In this document: piece after piece, positions 9,287 to 17,784 of the stretch
How the letters are laid out: each line of letters opens with the position of its first letter
How positions within the stretch are numbered: the stretch's first letter is position 1
Origin: Paraburkholderia fungorum
Lineage (GTDB): Bacteria > Pseudomonadota > Gammaproteobacteria > Burkholderiales > Burkholderiaceae
Direction of reading: 5' to 3'
NCBI RefSeq assembly: GCF_902833645.1
Contig: NZ_CADFGE010000009.1
Location: 124,001 to 188,000, forward strand
DNA: 64,000 nucleotides
Made by a program: the position numbers and the translations under genes
The notes under the pieces: generated by a model
What the model was told of the DNA's origin: nothing
Databases searched by the model: none
Seen by the model: only the letters and a program-made list of their open reading frames with translations

Positions 9287-10069
9287 TTAACGTGCCACAT
9301 GATTCTCTTGAGCAACGCTCGCCGAGGCGAAGCCGGAGAACATGCCTTTGACCGGCCTTTCGCTCGGGCAACACGAGCACGATAACGCCGGGGTGCTGAC
9401 GTCGAGCTCGACCGGATGCGTGTCCGCGATACGGATCGCGAGTACCCGTTCGATCGGCACTCCATGCTGCTCCGCTTGCTGGCGGTACCAGTCCAGGAAG
9501 CCCGGGTGACCGGCCGCTTGTTCGAGAGAGTGCGTTTCCACGAAGTCGCGGCAAACCGGTGCGTTGTGGAACACCATCTGCGCCGGGCGTGCACCAGGCG
9601 CGTCATCATCGCGGCGGAACCAGGTCGTGACCCGGTATCGCGCCGGCGGCAGCACGCCGTCGAAGTACCGCATTTCCCACGCACGGAACGTGACTGGGTC
9701 GAGCGCCTGGAAGGCGGCCGTGCGCAGGCGAGCGGTCGAGATTGAGCCTGCGTCGTTCTCGAACTGCTCCTGAGTGAGCACCGTCACGACGCAGGGAGAA
9801 GCATCCGGCGCCGGGGCGTGCGCGAGCACGGCGACGAAGAACGCATCTTGTTCCGGGTTGTAGAGCAGATGGTAGGTACGGATCCGGTTGCCGGTCTCGC
9901 TCTGCCACGGCAGGATGACAGCGCCGCCGCGGGCGACGAAACTGCGCAGGCGCTCACCGTCGAGGCCAGTGCGGGAAAGGGTGCGCTCGCAGGCGTGGAA
10001 GGTGAGGTGCAGGCCTGCCATACGCGGGCGAAGTTCGTGGCCAATGGTCGACGGGTTGGCGTAATGCAT
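9287..10069 (-). CDS. unknown protein, paralogue of the gene at 8397-9212
   Basis: 260 aa from the ATG at 10069, which has CGGAG at good spacing; a frame open to 10129 has no better start. Shares RAWE, PVCR, GHP and AIRIAD motifs with its neighbour and ends them with a CSCC cluster (in place of CPDC). Gene duplication followed by divergence is clear from sequence; function unknown. First gene of the minus-strand block. Confidence 0.65.
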   Translation of the reverse strand: MHYANPSTIGHELRPRMAGLHLTFHACERTLSRTGLDGERLRSFVARGGAVILPWQSETGNRIRTYHLLYNPEQDAFFVAVLAHAPAPDASPCVVTVLTQEQFENDAGSISTARLRTAAFQALDPVTFRAWEMRYFDGVLPPARYRVTTWFRRDDDAPGARPAQMVFHNAPVCRDFVETHSLEQAAGHPGFLDWYRQQAEQHGVPIERVLAIRIADTHPVELDVSTPALSCSCCPSERPVKGMFSGFASASVAQENHVAR

Positions 10070-10186
10070 GATGATCTCCGTGTAATGCCTTTCGGCGGTA
10101 GCAACGGTTTCATGCTCGCCCGCGGACACTGGAATGCAACCCAGGCGCGAGCGGCGGTCGTGGTCACGCCCACGCGAGCACCGCGT

Positions 10187-10238
10187 TTGCTGAGGTCAAA
10201 TCTGGTGTGCTATATTTCCTGCCAGCCGTTCGATCGGC
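10187..10238 (+). promoter_or_regulatory. regulon promoter with start-site hairpin
   Basis: A -35 TTGCTG (10187), 18-nt spacer and -10 TATATT (10211-10216), then 8 nt to a GCCG-N6-CGGC hairpin (10225-10238). The hairpin would form the 5' end of the mRNA. Drives 10364 to about 13864. Confidence 0.75.
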
Positions 10239-10308
10239 ATCCCACCTCAAGGCGCGCGCCGCCGCATCAAAGATCTACCACCGCTTCGCCGGGTCGAGCC
10301 ACCCCGCT

Positions 10309-10358
10309 GAGCGCAACGCTCTCTCCTTTATCAACAGCCCACTCGGGCAGCACAGGAG
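10309..10358 (+). promoter_or_regulatory. SD-sequestering RNA leader
   Basis: Stem GAGCG/CGCTC (10309-10321), then CTCCTTT (10323) pairing with AGGAG (to 10358) around an inner GCCC/GGGC hairpin. The SD of the ATG at 10364 is in the 3' arm. Confidence 0.8.
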
Positions 10359-10363
10359 AAGCC

Positions 10364-10729
10364 ATGAAGACCATTTGGGAAGTTCGTATCCGCTGGGCGG
10401 ACAACGATGACGAGCAGGGGACCTACACAGGTCAGGCGGAAGGCTGCACACGGGAAGAAGCAATCGACATCGTCGCGCGTGAGATGGCAGAAACGCGAGA
10501 CGGCTGTGGTCCAGACGCAAGCGAGACAAGAATCCAGACATTCATCGAGCACGCCCGCGAACGCGTCGATCAAGCGTGGAGCGTTACCGAGCACGTGTTC
10601 GACGACCTGAAAATGGTACTGGAAGACGATTTGCAGGGGCGCAGGCTGGACCCCGCAGCACTCGTCGACCTCATCAGGGAAAACCTCGACCGCGTCGCAC
10701 CCGTCGTCGAACCCCGGAGGGCCGCATGA
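10364..10729 (+). CDS. unknown protein in leader regulon
   Basis: 121 aa acidic soluble protein, mixed alpha/beta N-terminus (MKTIWEVRIRWADND) and helical C-terminus. First gene after the promoter at 10211. Overlaps the next gene by ATGA, so the two are translationally coupled. No family recognised. Confidence 0.75.
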   Translation: MKTIWEVRIRWADNDDEQGTYTGQAEGCTREEAIDIVAREMAETRDGCGPDASETRIQTFIEHARERVDQAWSVTEHVFDDLKMVLEDDLQGRRLDPAALVDLIRENLDRVAPVVEPRRAA

Positions 10730-11013
10730 CCATGAAGTTCAGTGGTTGCGCGCCCGAAGTCATCGCCGGCCGTCCCGAGGGCTTCGAGGGCATTGAGATC
10801 GAGGGTGTTCGAGAATGCGATGGACACTGCGAGGTCGACAACGAAACGCCGGAGTTCTTCTCGGTGTACCTACGTCTGAAGCCGGATGGCGACGACGTTG
10901 GCGTACGCTGTGTCGGCGACTTCGAAGCGCATGGTGACGCCGCGGCCTATGCGGAGAACCTCGCCCGTCAGTACGGCTGGCGGATTCGCGACAAGGCGCA
11001 AGTCCCAGCCTAA
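10726..11013 (+). CDS. unknown small protein coupled to upstream gene
   Basis: 95 aa; start at 10726 overlaps the upstream stop (ATGA) with CCGGAGG ahead of it. A second ATG lies two codons in. Acidic, beta-rich, ending in an alpha-beta segment (AAAYAENLARQYGWRIRD). It has no leader hairpin of its own, as expected for a coupled gene. Confidence 0.7.
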   Translation: MTMKFSGCAPEVIAGRPEGFEGIEIEGVRECDGHCEVDNETPEFFSVYLRLKPDGDDVGVRCVGDFEAHGDAAAYAENLARQYGWRIRDKAQVPA

Positions 11014-11080
11014 TCCATGAACGCACCTGATTCGCCTTTGCCGGCGAGTCGGGTGCATCTCTGGCCATCAAGCATGCCCA

Positions 11081-11126
11081 GAGCCACGCTCGCTCCGTCT
11101 CAACCGCCTCTTCGAGGCATCAGGAG
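11081..11126 (+). promoter_or_regulatory. SD-sequestering RNA leader (weaker outer stem)
   Basis: GAGC/GCTC stem (11081-11091), CTCC (11093) opposite GGAG (11123-11126), inner GCCTC/GAGGC stem. The ATG is at 11133. Confidence 0.65.
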
Positions 11127-11132
11127 CAAATC

Positions 11133-11882
11133 ATGAATCAGCGAACCAACGAAGAGAAGAAAACGGGCTGCGTTCCGATCATCCCGCTCATGTTCTTCCC
11201 GTATCCCGTGAAGGTCATCGCGACGGACACCTGCTATCCGGTCGATTTCGAAGCGAAGGGCTTTCTCTACGAAACGGGCGAAGTCGTGATCGAATACCCG
11301 TTCACGAACGAGAAGGGGATACCACCGAAGTCCGATGACGGTAGCAGCGCGATCGATATCCACACCATCGTCCTGCCGAACGGCGAGGAGATGGATAGGC
11401 CCGCCTGGGAGGAGATCGCTCAGGCACCGGCCTACGATCGTCGGCTAGCGGTGGCGATCGACATGATGGGAGAAGCCGAGTTTGAGTACGGCGAAGGCGA
11501 GGGCGCAGGTACCTTCGACCAGACGGTGCAGGCGAAGGCGAACGTGCTCAAGCTTGTCGGGCTGCCGTACGCGTATCTTCCGGCGCAGATCGGGCTCAAG
11601 GAAGAGCCGGAGGAACGGTTGTTCGAAGTACCGCAGACTGTCCTTTCGGTGATGATGCAGGACGTCGTCGCCAACTACGAGACGCCGGACCAGGTGCCCG
11701 AATGGGCTTGGGTCGAGGCAAACGCGGCCTATGTGCACAGCCGCAATGGCAACGACGGTGTCTGGGAGTTCACGCTGAACCTCAGTTGCACGTTCGAAGG
11801 CGACCCGGGTCGCCTCGCGCCGGTGATCGCGGCCGCGCGTGCCGAAGGTGCTGCGTATCTCATCATCCACCAGGGAACCTGA
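11133..11882 (+). CDS. unknown protein in leader regulon
   Basis: 249 aa soluble acidic protein. It has no signal peptide or membrane segment. Tracts such as EFEYGEGEGAGTFDQ and YAYLPAQIGLKEEPEERLF are visible but match no family I know. Separated from 10726 by a leader, so it is probably on the same transcript but under separate translational control. Confidence 0.7.
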   Translation: MNQRTNEEKKTGCVPIIPLMFFPYPVKVIATDTCYPVDFEAKGFLYETGEVVIEYPFTNEKGIPPKSDDGSSAIDIHTIVLPNGEEMDRPAWEEIAQAPAYDRRLAVAIDMMGEAEFEYGEGEGAGTFDQTVQAKANVLKLVGLPYAYLPAQIGLKEEPEERLFEVPQTVLSVMMQDVVANYETPDQVPEWAWVEANAAYVHSRNGNDGVWEFTLNLSCTFEGDPGRLAPVIAAARAEGAAYLIIHQGT

Positions 11883-11970
11883 ACCACATCCGGGAAACCT
11901 CACCGCGCCGCCAGTTGGGGGCGGGGAGAGGTGGACCAGCTTGCGGCTCAGCCGGGCGAGTCACCCCGCC

Positions 11971-12018
11971 GAGCTGATGCTCACTCCTTTTCAACAGCCT
12001 ACTCAGGCATTCAAGGAG
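11971..12018 (+). promoter_or_regulatory. SD-sequestering RNA leader
   Basis: GAGC/GCTC (11971-11982), CTCCTTT (11984-11990) with AAGGAG (12013-12018), inner GCCT/AGGC. This inner pair differs from GCCC/GGGC by a compensating change. ATG at 12025. Confidence 0.8.
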
Positions 12019-12024
12019 AGCATT

Positions 12025-12876
12025 ATGAACAGCAACATTCAACCTAAAACTGCTTCGTATTCCGGCGGCCTCAGCTTCGTCGAGCCGCCGAGGTATTCGA
12101 AGCCCATGAACGATCTCGGCGGCCTGTACGTGAGCGTCCACAGCGACCAAGGTTCGGTTTCGAAAAGCGCGTTGCTCGACTTCGTGCGAGATGCTGTCGT
12201 GGGCGCCGGATACGATCCCGACGGTCACGCGAGAAGCGGTTTTCCCGTTGCTCATGGCGTAGTCGCGCATCGCTATCACCTGTGGTTTTACGACAAGCTC
12301 ACGGCAGTCGCAGTTGTTCCAAAATTGACCGACAATGCCCGCTTTTTGGCGAGCCTCGTCGTCGAGCAGGCCGGGAACCACGAAGTCGAGGTCGAGGGCG
12401 ACACGATTCGCGACACGATCGATCAGCTCTGCAAGTTGCACGACATCTCGGTTACCGAAGCCGAACGTATCGCTGCGTGCCAAGAGGCTAAGCGTCTCTG
12501 GGCGGCAAGGTCGGGCGACCACGTGACCGCGCCGAAGCGTGATGTGTCGAGGATCGAGCAGTCCGGTCGATTCATCGTTGACGATGCAGGCCGGAAGATC
12601 GCCGAAATGTATCCCGGTACTTCGCCGGACGCGAAGGAAGCGATCAAGCGTCGTTTGGTCCAGTCGTTCAACGCGCTGCCCGACCTGGTCGGAGTACTGT
12701 TGCGCGCGGACAAAGAGGGCGGGCTCTGGCAGGCGCTCTACAACGAGGGCATCACCGACTCGTATGACGCCGCCCTGGCAGCGTCGTTGAACGCGCTTGG
12801 GGATGACGGTATCGCCGACGTAGCCGCGCGCTACGAACTCGATCCGGAACGCATTCGTGCCAAGTTGGGCGAGTAA
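12025..12876 (+). CDS. unknown MNSN-type protein
   Basis: 283 aa beginning MNSN. Soluble, alpha/beta N-terminal half. The C-terminal third is helical (SFNALPDLVGVLLRADKEGGLWQ), ending ARYELDPERIRAKLGE, a possible helix-turn-helix-like tail. No family recognised. In the 10.2-13.9 kb transcription unit. Confidence 0.75.
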   Translation: MNSNIQPKTASYSGGLSFVEPPRYSKPMNDLGGLYVSVHSDQGSVSKSALLDFVRDAVVGAGYDPDGHARSGFPVAHGVVAHRYHLWFYDKLTAVAVVPKLTDNARFLASLVVEQAGNHEVEVEGDTIRDTIDQLCKLHDISVTEAERIAACQEAKRLWAARSGDHVTAPKRDVSRIEQSGRFIVDDAGRKIAEMYPGTSPDAKEAIKRRLVQSFNALPDLVGVLLRADKEGGLWQALYNEGITDSYDAALAASLNALGDDGIADVAARYELDPERIRAKLGE

Positions 12877-12962
12877 GCAGTCAATCGAGAGTATGCCCGC
12901 TGCCCCTTGAGGGCGGTTGGGCTCGAACCTGGCATCAGGTTCGGCCAGGCGGTCGCCTCGCC

Positions 12963-13012
12963 GAGCCAGTAGATCACTCCTTTTCAACCACCCCGATGGG
13001 GTATCAAAGGAG
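12963..13012 (+). promoter_or_regulatory. SD-sequestering RNA leader
   Basis: CTCCTTT (12977) with AAAGGAG (13006-13012), inner ACCCC/GGGGT, another covarying variant of the inner stem. The upstream stem is imperfect here (GAGC/GATC). Just upstream is a CGGC-AGGCG/CGCCT-GCCG hairpin. ATG at 13019. Confidence 0.8.
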
Positions 13013-13018
13013 AAAGTC

Positions 13019-13864
13019 ATGAACGGCAACAATCAATCGGCAGTTGCGGAAATCCGTCATTCATTGGGCGCCGTGGCACCCGGTATGGGAGTGCTGGTGG
13101 GCGCTGGCGTCTCGAGGGAGGACCGACTGACTAGCGAAGTCGATCGCGCGGCGGAGCTCTTGCGGGACACGTTCAGCGTGGCCGTCGAGAAGCGTTACAA
13201 CAACAGCGGAAGATCGGGCGGCGCCTACGTCATCACCGATACCGCCGCTCGCGGCGTTGGCAGCAACAGATCGATCGGCATTTCGATCGGATTGACCGGC
13301 GATGGTGGCTTGCGCTTCAACGCTAACGTCGACGCCGCGTATCTGCACGACGGCACGCTGGCGACGGAAGGCGGCCACGGCAGCATGTTCGGACCGTATG
13401 CATATCACCCGGTCGGATCGGTTGACGAGGCGCTTGGCTGGATCAAAGAGAACGCGACGGTGCCGGGAAGCAATGGTGACCCGCTCAAGACGTGGTTTCG
13501 CGATCCGGTTGGGGGCACGTGCTATCCGAGCATGGAAAGCGTGAAGATGTACCTCCAGGAAGGCCGATACGCCGTGCCGTCGCTGCCGCCGACCATCGAA
13601 ATCAAGACAATCGCCGGCAAGGTCTATTCACTACACCCGGTGTGTATGGACCGCATGCCGAGCATGGTCGCATCCGACTGGCTGCAGTTCCTCGGTGCCC
13701 ACATCGCGGGGACCACGCTCGACGAGGCAATGCAACGCAAGATCCAGCGATTCATGCGCGAGTTCGAAACGGAGTGCCTGACCGACCATCGCGATTACTT
13801 CACGATGGCCGGTGGCATGCTGGCGCAGTGCGACCCGAAACCGTTTCAGCGCCGCCATGCTTGA
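13019..13864 (+). CDS. unknown MNGN-type protein
   Basis: 281 aa. The N-terminal half is Gly-rich alpha/beta (ISIGLTGDGGLRFNANVDAA). C-terminal helices around 230-270 include RKIQRFMREFETECLTDH. No recognised catalytic motif. Last gene before the hairpin at 13921. Confidence 0.72.
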   Translation: MNGNNQSAVAEIRHSLGAVAPGMGVLVGAGVSREDRLTSEVDRAAELLRDTFSVAVEKRYNNSGRSGGAYVITDTAARGVGSNRSIGISIGLTGDGGLRFNANVDAAYLHDGTLATEGGHGSMFGPYAYHPVGSVDEALGWIKENATVPGSNGDPLKTWFRDPVGGTCYPSMESVKMYLQEGRYAVPSLPPTIEIKTIAGKVYSLHPVCMDRMPSMVASDWLQFLGAHIAGTTLDEAMQRKIQRFMREFETECLTDHRDYFTMAGGMLAQCDPKPFQRRHA

Positions 13865-13920
13865 TACGGGCAATCCGAAAGTTACTTTTCGGCCTCGGTA
13901 ATCAATCAACCTGAAAACAA

Positions 13921-13954
13921 CCCGCCGCGCCGCCCAACTGGGCGGGCGGCGCGG
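13921..13954 (+). terminator. GC-rich gene-end hairpin without U-tract
   Basis: CCGCCGCGCCGCCC pairs with GGGCGGGCGGCGCGG. No T-run follows, so it may be a processing or stabilising hairpin, not a classic terminator. It separates 13019-13864 from the next promoter. Confidence 0.5.
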
Positions 13955-13977
13955 CCCGCAATCCGTGCTGCCCGTGG

Positions 13978-14005
13978 TATATTCGCACCACGCCGTTAGG
14001 TCGGC
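13978..14005 (+). promoter_or_regulatory. regulon promoter with start-site hairpin
   Basis: TATATT (13978-13983), 8 nt, then GCCG-N6-CGGC (13992-14005). Upstream of the 14128 unit. Confidence 0.7.
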
Positions 14006-14075
14006 ATCTCAGGGCTCGCAGCCCCCTCAGTCCTCCAAGTCGCCCCTACGGCTCGGCCAGTCCTCCAGACCCGCC

Positions 14076-14121
14076 GAGCTCTACGCTCCCTCCTTTTCAA
14101 CAGCCCATTGGGCACAAGGAG
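14076..14121 (+). promoter_or_regulatory. SD-sequestering RNA leader
   Basis: GAGC/GCTC, then CTCCTTTT (14090) with AAGGAG (14116-14121), inner GCCC/GGGC. ATG at 14128. Confidence 0.82.
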
Positions 14122-14127
14122 AGAAGC

Positions 14128-14841
14128 ATGAACAGCAACGTCACAAACGGGAAGTTGTCGCCTACCAGCCAGACGGTCTACTGTGTCGCGGTGGAAGGTG
14201 GCGCTGTCGGCGGCGTCGACTGGTATCGCGATGCGTCCAGACGCGCCGAGAAGCACCGCGGCGAGAAGGATGTTTGGTTCGATCTCGACGTACCCGAAAA
14301 CTCCTCAAAAGACGAGATCACCGCGTTGGCCGATCATGCAGCGTGGGGAAAGTGGTACGACGCCGGACGCCTGGACTGCCGAAGGGTCTCCAGAACGATC
14401 ACGTTTGAGCCGGGCACCGCGGTGGAAGTCGAGTTCCACGGCAAGGCGATGATTGGAATCGTGAAGGCGGACTTCAACGCCGTGAACAAGGTGCCGGTCG
14501 ACATCGCAGGTACGGTCTACGGCTTCCACGACACGCAGATCCTGCGTACGATGACGTCTAGGGTTCTTGCGGAGCGGTATCCGGTCAAGGGCTCGATGCC
14601 GTTGGCAGTTGTTCACCAACTATATCAGCTGCGCGAGGCGGAGATCGAGCGGCTCACCCATCGCGACGTGATCGTGGCTCCTGATCTGCAGGGTCTCGAT
14701 CGTGGTGCCCGTTTTCTGGTCGCAGCGACCCTCTTCGAGAAATGTGATGATGCCGCCCGTCAGGCCCTGCTGTACGACGAGCACCCACACGTGCGCAGCT
14801 GCGCAGTCATTGCTCAGTCGGATCTTGCAACCGTTTCGTAG
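14128..14841 (+). CDS. unknown MNSN-type protein
   Basis: 237 aa. The N-terminal part has GGVDWYRDASRRAEKHRGEKDVWFDLDVP. The middle is beta-rich; the C-terminal 60 residues resemble a helical repeat (ARFLVAATLFEKCDDAARQALL). Begins MNSN like many leader-controlled proteins. Function unknown. Confidence 0.72.
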   Translation: MNSNVTNGKLSPTSQTVYCVAVEGGAVGGVDWYRDASRRAEKHRGEKDVWFDLDVPENSSKDEITALADHAAWGKWYDAGRLDCRRVSRTITFEPGTAVEVEFHGKAMIGIVKADFNAVNKVPVDIAGTVYGFHDTQILRTMTSRVLAERYPVKGSMPLAVVHQLYQLREAEIERLTHRDVIVAPDLQGLDRGARFLVAATLFEKCDDAARQALLYDEHPHVRSCAVIAQSDLATVS

Positions 14842-14868
14842 CAGCCCGCCCGGGAAAAGGAAGCCGTT

Positions 14869-15114
14869 ATGTCGTACACCGCGAAAGATGAAGCAACTGC
14901 CGTCCTCACCGGATACGTCTCGACGCATCCGAATCACGAGGCGGCTTTATCCGATGCCGAAAAGTGGCGCAGGGCCGCTGAAGTCGAGCTCGAAGCACGG
15001 GGTCTGGGAGTGGTCAAGGCGATGTCCGACGACACACTCCGGGCTATCGTGAGCGGCGAGATCGACATGCCAGTGATCTACGCTGCTACGCGAGCAAAGC
15101 GCAACCAGTCCTGA
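14869..15114 (+). CDS. unknown small helical protein
   Basis: 81 aa, AAAGGAAG upstream, no leader hairpin. Helical and charged. Follows 14128 by 27 nt and is probably cotranscribed. No family recognised. Confidence 0.65.
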   Translation: MSYTAKDEATAVLTGYVSTHPNHEAALSDAEKWRRAAEVELEARGLGVVKAMSDDTLRAIVSGEIDMPVIYAATRAKRNQS

Positions 15115-15222
15115 CCTGCACGGGTGCCGGTCAACGTGAAACTACGCCCGTCGCGTCGCCCTTACGGGTGACCGGCGTGCTACCGAACAGTCATCAGGTT
15201 CGGCAAGGCAGACCGTCTTGCC

Positions 15223-15270
15223 GAGCTGTTTGCTCCCTTTGTTTCAACGACCCGGTGGGGTAAGAAGGAG
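15223..15270 (+). promoter_or_regulatory. SD-sequestering RNA leader
   Basis: GAGC/GCTC, CTCCCTTTG opposite AAGAAGGAG, inner ACCC/GGGT. It leads to an ATG at 15278 whose gene appears broken. Confidence 0.65.
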
Positions 15271-15277
15271 TGAACCA

Positions 15278-15439
15278 ATGAAACCGCAGCGCAACGTTTC
15301 CGGGCGTTCGAACGGTAACGGAGGGTACTTCGAAGCTTTCAGACTTCGGCTACGATCCGCAGTGCGAAGCGTGCGGCGGCGACGTGAAGTCGACTATCGC
15401 TCGAAGTCACCGCTGTTGGTAATACTGCCGATCTAAAGA
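15278..15439 (+). pseudogene. frameshifted small zinc-ribbon-like gene
   Basis: The leader and ATG at 15278 open a frame of 52 codons (MKPQRNVSGRSNGNGG...) that turns into a low-complexity Arg/Ser-rich tail. From about 15330 the +1 frame instead reads SDFGYDPQCEACGGDVKST, then ARSHRCW and a stop near 15410, a C-x2-C...H-x-C zinc-binding pattern. That frame has no start of its own. A one-base shift near 15330 would join the two parts, so I call it a frameshifted gene (or a sequencing error). Confidence 0.45.
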
Positions 15440-15589
15440 CCACCGTACCGGAACCGACCGGCATCTGGTCGAAACAGGATGCGGTGCAAAAGCCACCGGT
15501 TTATTCGATGACCGCGTAACCGATCAAACTAGAATCCGACACGCCGCGCTCCTCTTCGGAGGTGCCGGCGGTTGTTCTCTTTATCCGGT

Positions 15590-16495
15590 TCAGTTTGGTA
15601 TTGCCGCAACTCCATTGAATATCTCGATGGAGTGGACAGACGGCTTGCCATCCTTGTGCTCCATATAGACGCAGGCGTCGATCGCTTGCGCAAGGGAGCC
15701 AGCCCTCAGGTCTTCCGTCAGGGCCGCTACACGCTCAAGGCAACGGCCAGGCGCCGCATGGATCGTGGCGCTACCGTACCGGCTTACCTTCCAACTCTCC
15801 AGCACGATTGTCGAATACACCGGATGGCGCATGTCGTCAATGCAAAGGGTGTCATAGTCAGCCGCACTATCCCAAGCTCCATCCAATGTGGCGTAGAACC
15901 TTGTGTCCGGGTCCAACGCTGCCTCACTCGGACCAGGAAGGAATTCGACGACGTTTGACGGGTAATCCGCGAACTCTCGGACGTCCTGATACAACCCAAT
16001 GCGATGGCTTGGATGGCAACGCGCTTGCACTTCGATAATGGCACGCATGAGCGTAGATTTGCCCGTGCCGGTTGCACCCGCGACCATGATCGTGTGCGGC
16101 GTATCTGCAAGGTTTCGAATCGTCGCATGCTGCTCGGCGTTGAACAGTCCGCGTTCAGCCAAAGCATTTAGCATGTGGAAGCGGTGCTCGTTGTGCCCGG
16201 ACGACGCATCGCATGTCCCGTGGGGTGTCGGTGGAAGGACCAGCGGATGGTTAGCAATCTCGGGGTAACCGAGTTCGACCAGCCTAGCCGTCGCGTGATC
16301 CCGAGTGAAGATGGCTGACAGGGGTGCTTCCATAGATGCACCTCTGAGAGCAGTGATCAGCGCGGCCCATGTGTCAAAGCTAAATCCACGTGCGAGCGCC
16401 TCGAGGAGGTGAGAGTTCTTCACCTGAGGGAACTGAGCGCGCGCGGCGCGTTTGAAATAGTGAACTTGCGCGGAAGAGAGAATGATCGACGGCAT
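15590..16495 (-). CDS. T4SS/T4P-type secretion ATPase (VirB11/PilT superfamily), solitary
   Basis: 301 aa from ATG 16495 (AAGGA upstream). Residues 8-50 form a small helical domain (SHLLEALARGFSFDTWAAL) found at the N-terminus of several plasmid proteins. The P-loop GATGTGKS is at 140-147, an acidic IDD at 219-221 and a GSATIHA box at 241-247, as in VirB11/TrbB/PilT ATPases. These hexamers power pilus or conjugative secretion, but no other secretion genes are nearby, so it may be an orphan with a regulatory role. Confidence 0.75.
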   Translation of the reverse strand: MPSIILSSAQVHYFKRAARAQFPQVKNSHLLEALARGFSFDTWAALITALRGASMEAPLSAIFTRDHATARLVELGYPEIANHPLVLPPTPHGTCDASSGHNEHRFHMLNALAERGLFNAEQHATIRNLADTPHTIMVAGATGTGKSTLMRAIIEVQARCHPSHRIGLYQDVREFADYPSNVVEFLPGPSEAALDPDTRFYATLDGAWDSAADYDTLCIDDMRHPVYSTIVLESWKVSRYGSATIHAAPGRCLERVAALTEDLRAGSLAQAIDACVYMEHKDGKPSVHSIEIFNGVAAIPN

Positions 16496-16755
16496 GGCGA
16501 TTCCTTCGTGTGAGGTCTGCATACCGGCGATTACATGCGACCTGGACGAAGGTCGTCCTGCTGTCTGATGTGTTGCACCGATTTAGCCCGCCGGCAGGCT
16601 TGGAAGGTATCCGTCGCCAAGCATAACGGGAGACTGCAGAGAGCGCAATACGGATAGGGTATGCGCCTTAATTCGTAAAGGAGGGGTGAAACTTTCGCGC
16701 CAGTTGCCGTATAGATGGTTGTCGCCCGAAGACCGCGGCCTGACAGGAAGAGCTA
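16496..16755. other. intergenic region between divergent genes
   Basis: 260 nt between the minus-strand ATPase and the plus-strand small genes. It should hold both promoters, but I see no copy of the GCCG hairpin or leader here and no convincing ORF. Confidence 0.4.
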
Positions 16756-16938
16756 ATGGTTTTCGATACGATGTGCGCGGAAGTCCGCGAACTGGTCGAG
16801 TTGCTCCGGAAAGCGACGGAATGGGCGATCATGGGTGCGTGCGGAAAGGTGTCGCTCGGCGATGTATCGACCGACGCCCGGGTAGACCACCAAGCGCGTA
16901 CCAAGCGCGTTGCCGAGTTGCAAACCAAGTACCGTTGA
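16756..16938 (+). CDS. small unknown helical protein
   Basis: 60 aa; GGAAGAG 6 nt before the ATG. Helical, with two Cys. Start of a run of small plus-strand genes. Family unknown. Confidence 0.5.
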   Translation: MVFDTMCAEVRELVELLRKATEWAIMGACGKVSLGDVSTDARVDHQARTKRVAELQTKYR

Positions 16939-16951
16939 TGAGGAATGAACG

Positions 16952-17188
16952 ATGCAATACGGGGTTGAAGTGCTACCGCAGGATGTGCCCCTGCTCGATC
17001 AAAGCGTCGGCGCTGTGGGGCAGAGCCCGATGAGAGGGCGCAACGGCGATCCATACTATGAGATGGGAACCGACGATCGTGCGGTATGGGATGGTTGGCG
17101 TACAGCGCTGGATCGCGCGAGGCGGCCTTACAAGTACGTCGATGGTATCAATCAACAGGCAGTGCCAGTCAATGCTCCGAACTGGTAA
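16952..17188 (+). CDS. small unknown protein
   Basis: 78 aa with a central segment rich in W/Y/R (DDRAVWDGWRTALDRARRPY). Follows the previous gene by 13 nt with a GAGGAA upstream. The central segment resembles phage- or plasmid-borne modulator proteins, but no family is certain. Confidence 0.55.
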   Translation: MQYGVEVLPQDVPLLDQSVGAVGQSPMRGRNGDPYYEMGTDDRAVWDGWRTALDRARRPYKYVDGINQQAVPVNAPNW

Positions 17189-17198
17189 TCGCCGCGGC

Positions 17199-17405
17199 AT
17201 GGATATGTCGCCGGCGCTGCTCGCCAACGCGCTCAGCGCCTTCGGTTGTGTCATGGCGGCGGCCCTAACGAGGACCGCAGGATTCGCGGTGATTGATATC
17301 GCACTGGCTATCGGGAACGTGGTAACGCTCGCGTTCGTGGCTCGTCGGATAGCCCGGGCCCGCTGCGTCCGCACGGGCGACACTCCGAAAGGGATGGTGA
17401 GATAG
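17199..17405 (+). CDS. small two-TM membrane protein
   Basis: 68 aa from ATG 17199; an in-frame ATG at 17172 overlapping the upstream gene is an alternative. Two hydrophobic segments, then a basic tail (RRIARARC). Stop abuts the next start (TAGATG). Confidence 0.5.
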   Translation: MDMSPALLANALSAFGCVMAAALTRTAGFAVIDIALAIGNVVTLAFVARRIARARCVRTGDTPKGMVR

Positions 17406-17711
17406 ATGGCTCAAAAGATCGAGATGAAGTTTGGCGAGTGGATGATCCGCCTGATCAGCAAGATGATCGCGTTGGGGGCCGTAATTCTGGGGATCGAGGG
17501 CATGTGGATTGTGCTCCAAGATGACCTTGGTGAGCTTCTCATGCACGGTGCGTACGGAAAGGCAGCATGCGTGGGCATTCTGTGCATCGCGGCTAACTTC
17601 GGTATCGTCCCACTGGCGCTGGAGATAGACCAGCAGATTCTCAACACTCTCGGTCACAAGACCACGGCGAAGTCGGGCAAGGACGGCGTCGAAAAACAGG
17701 AAGGCCGATAG
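17406..17711 (+). CDS. small membrane protein
   Basis: 101 aa with two hydrophobic segments (about 14-36 and 52-74) and a charged C-terminus. Directly follows the previous stop. Function unknown. Confidence 0.6.
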   Translation: MAQKIEMKFGEWMIRLISKMIALGAVILGIEGMWIVLQDDLGELLMHGAYGKAACVGILCIAANFGIVPLALEIDQQILNTLGHKTTAKSGKDGVEKQEGR

Positions 17712-17784
17712 CTTCGGCGATTTGACGGGAAAGCACTTGGCGCACAAGCGCCCCGCACTGGCCGGTAGCCAGGAAGAAAGGAAG

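Noticed and set aside
11863..13032. 389-codon minus-strand frame
   Set aside because: Antisense to 12025-12876, which has the leader, SD and MNSN start; high GC produces long antisense frames.
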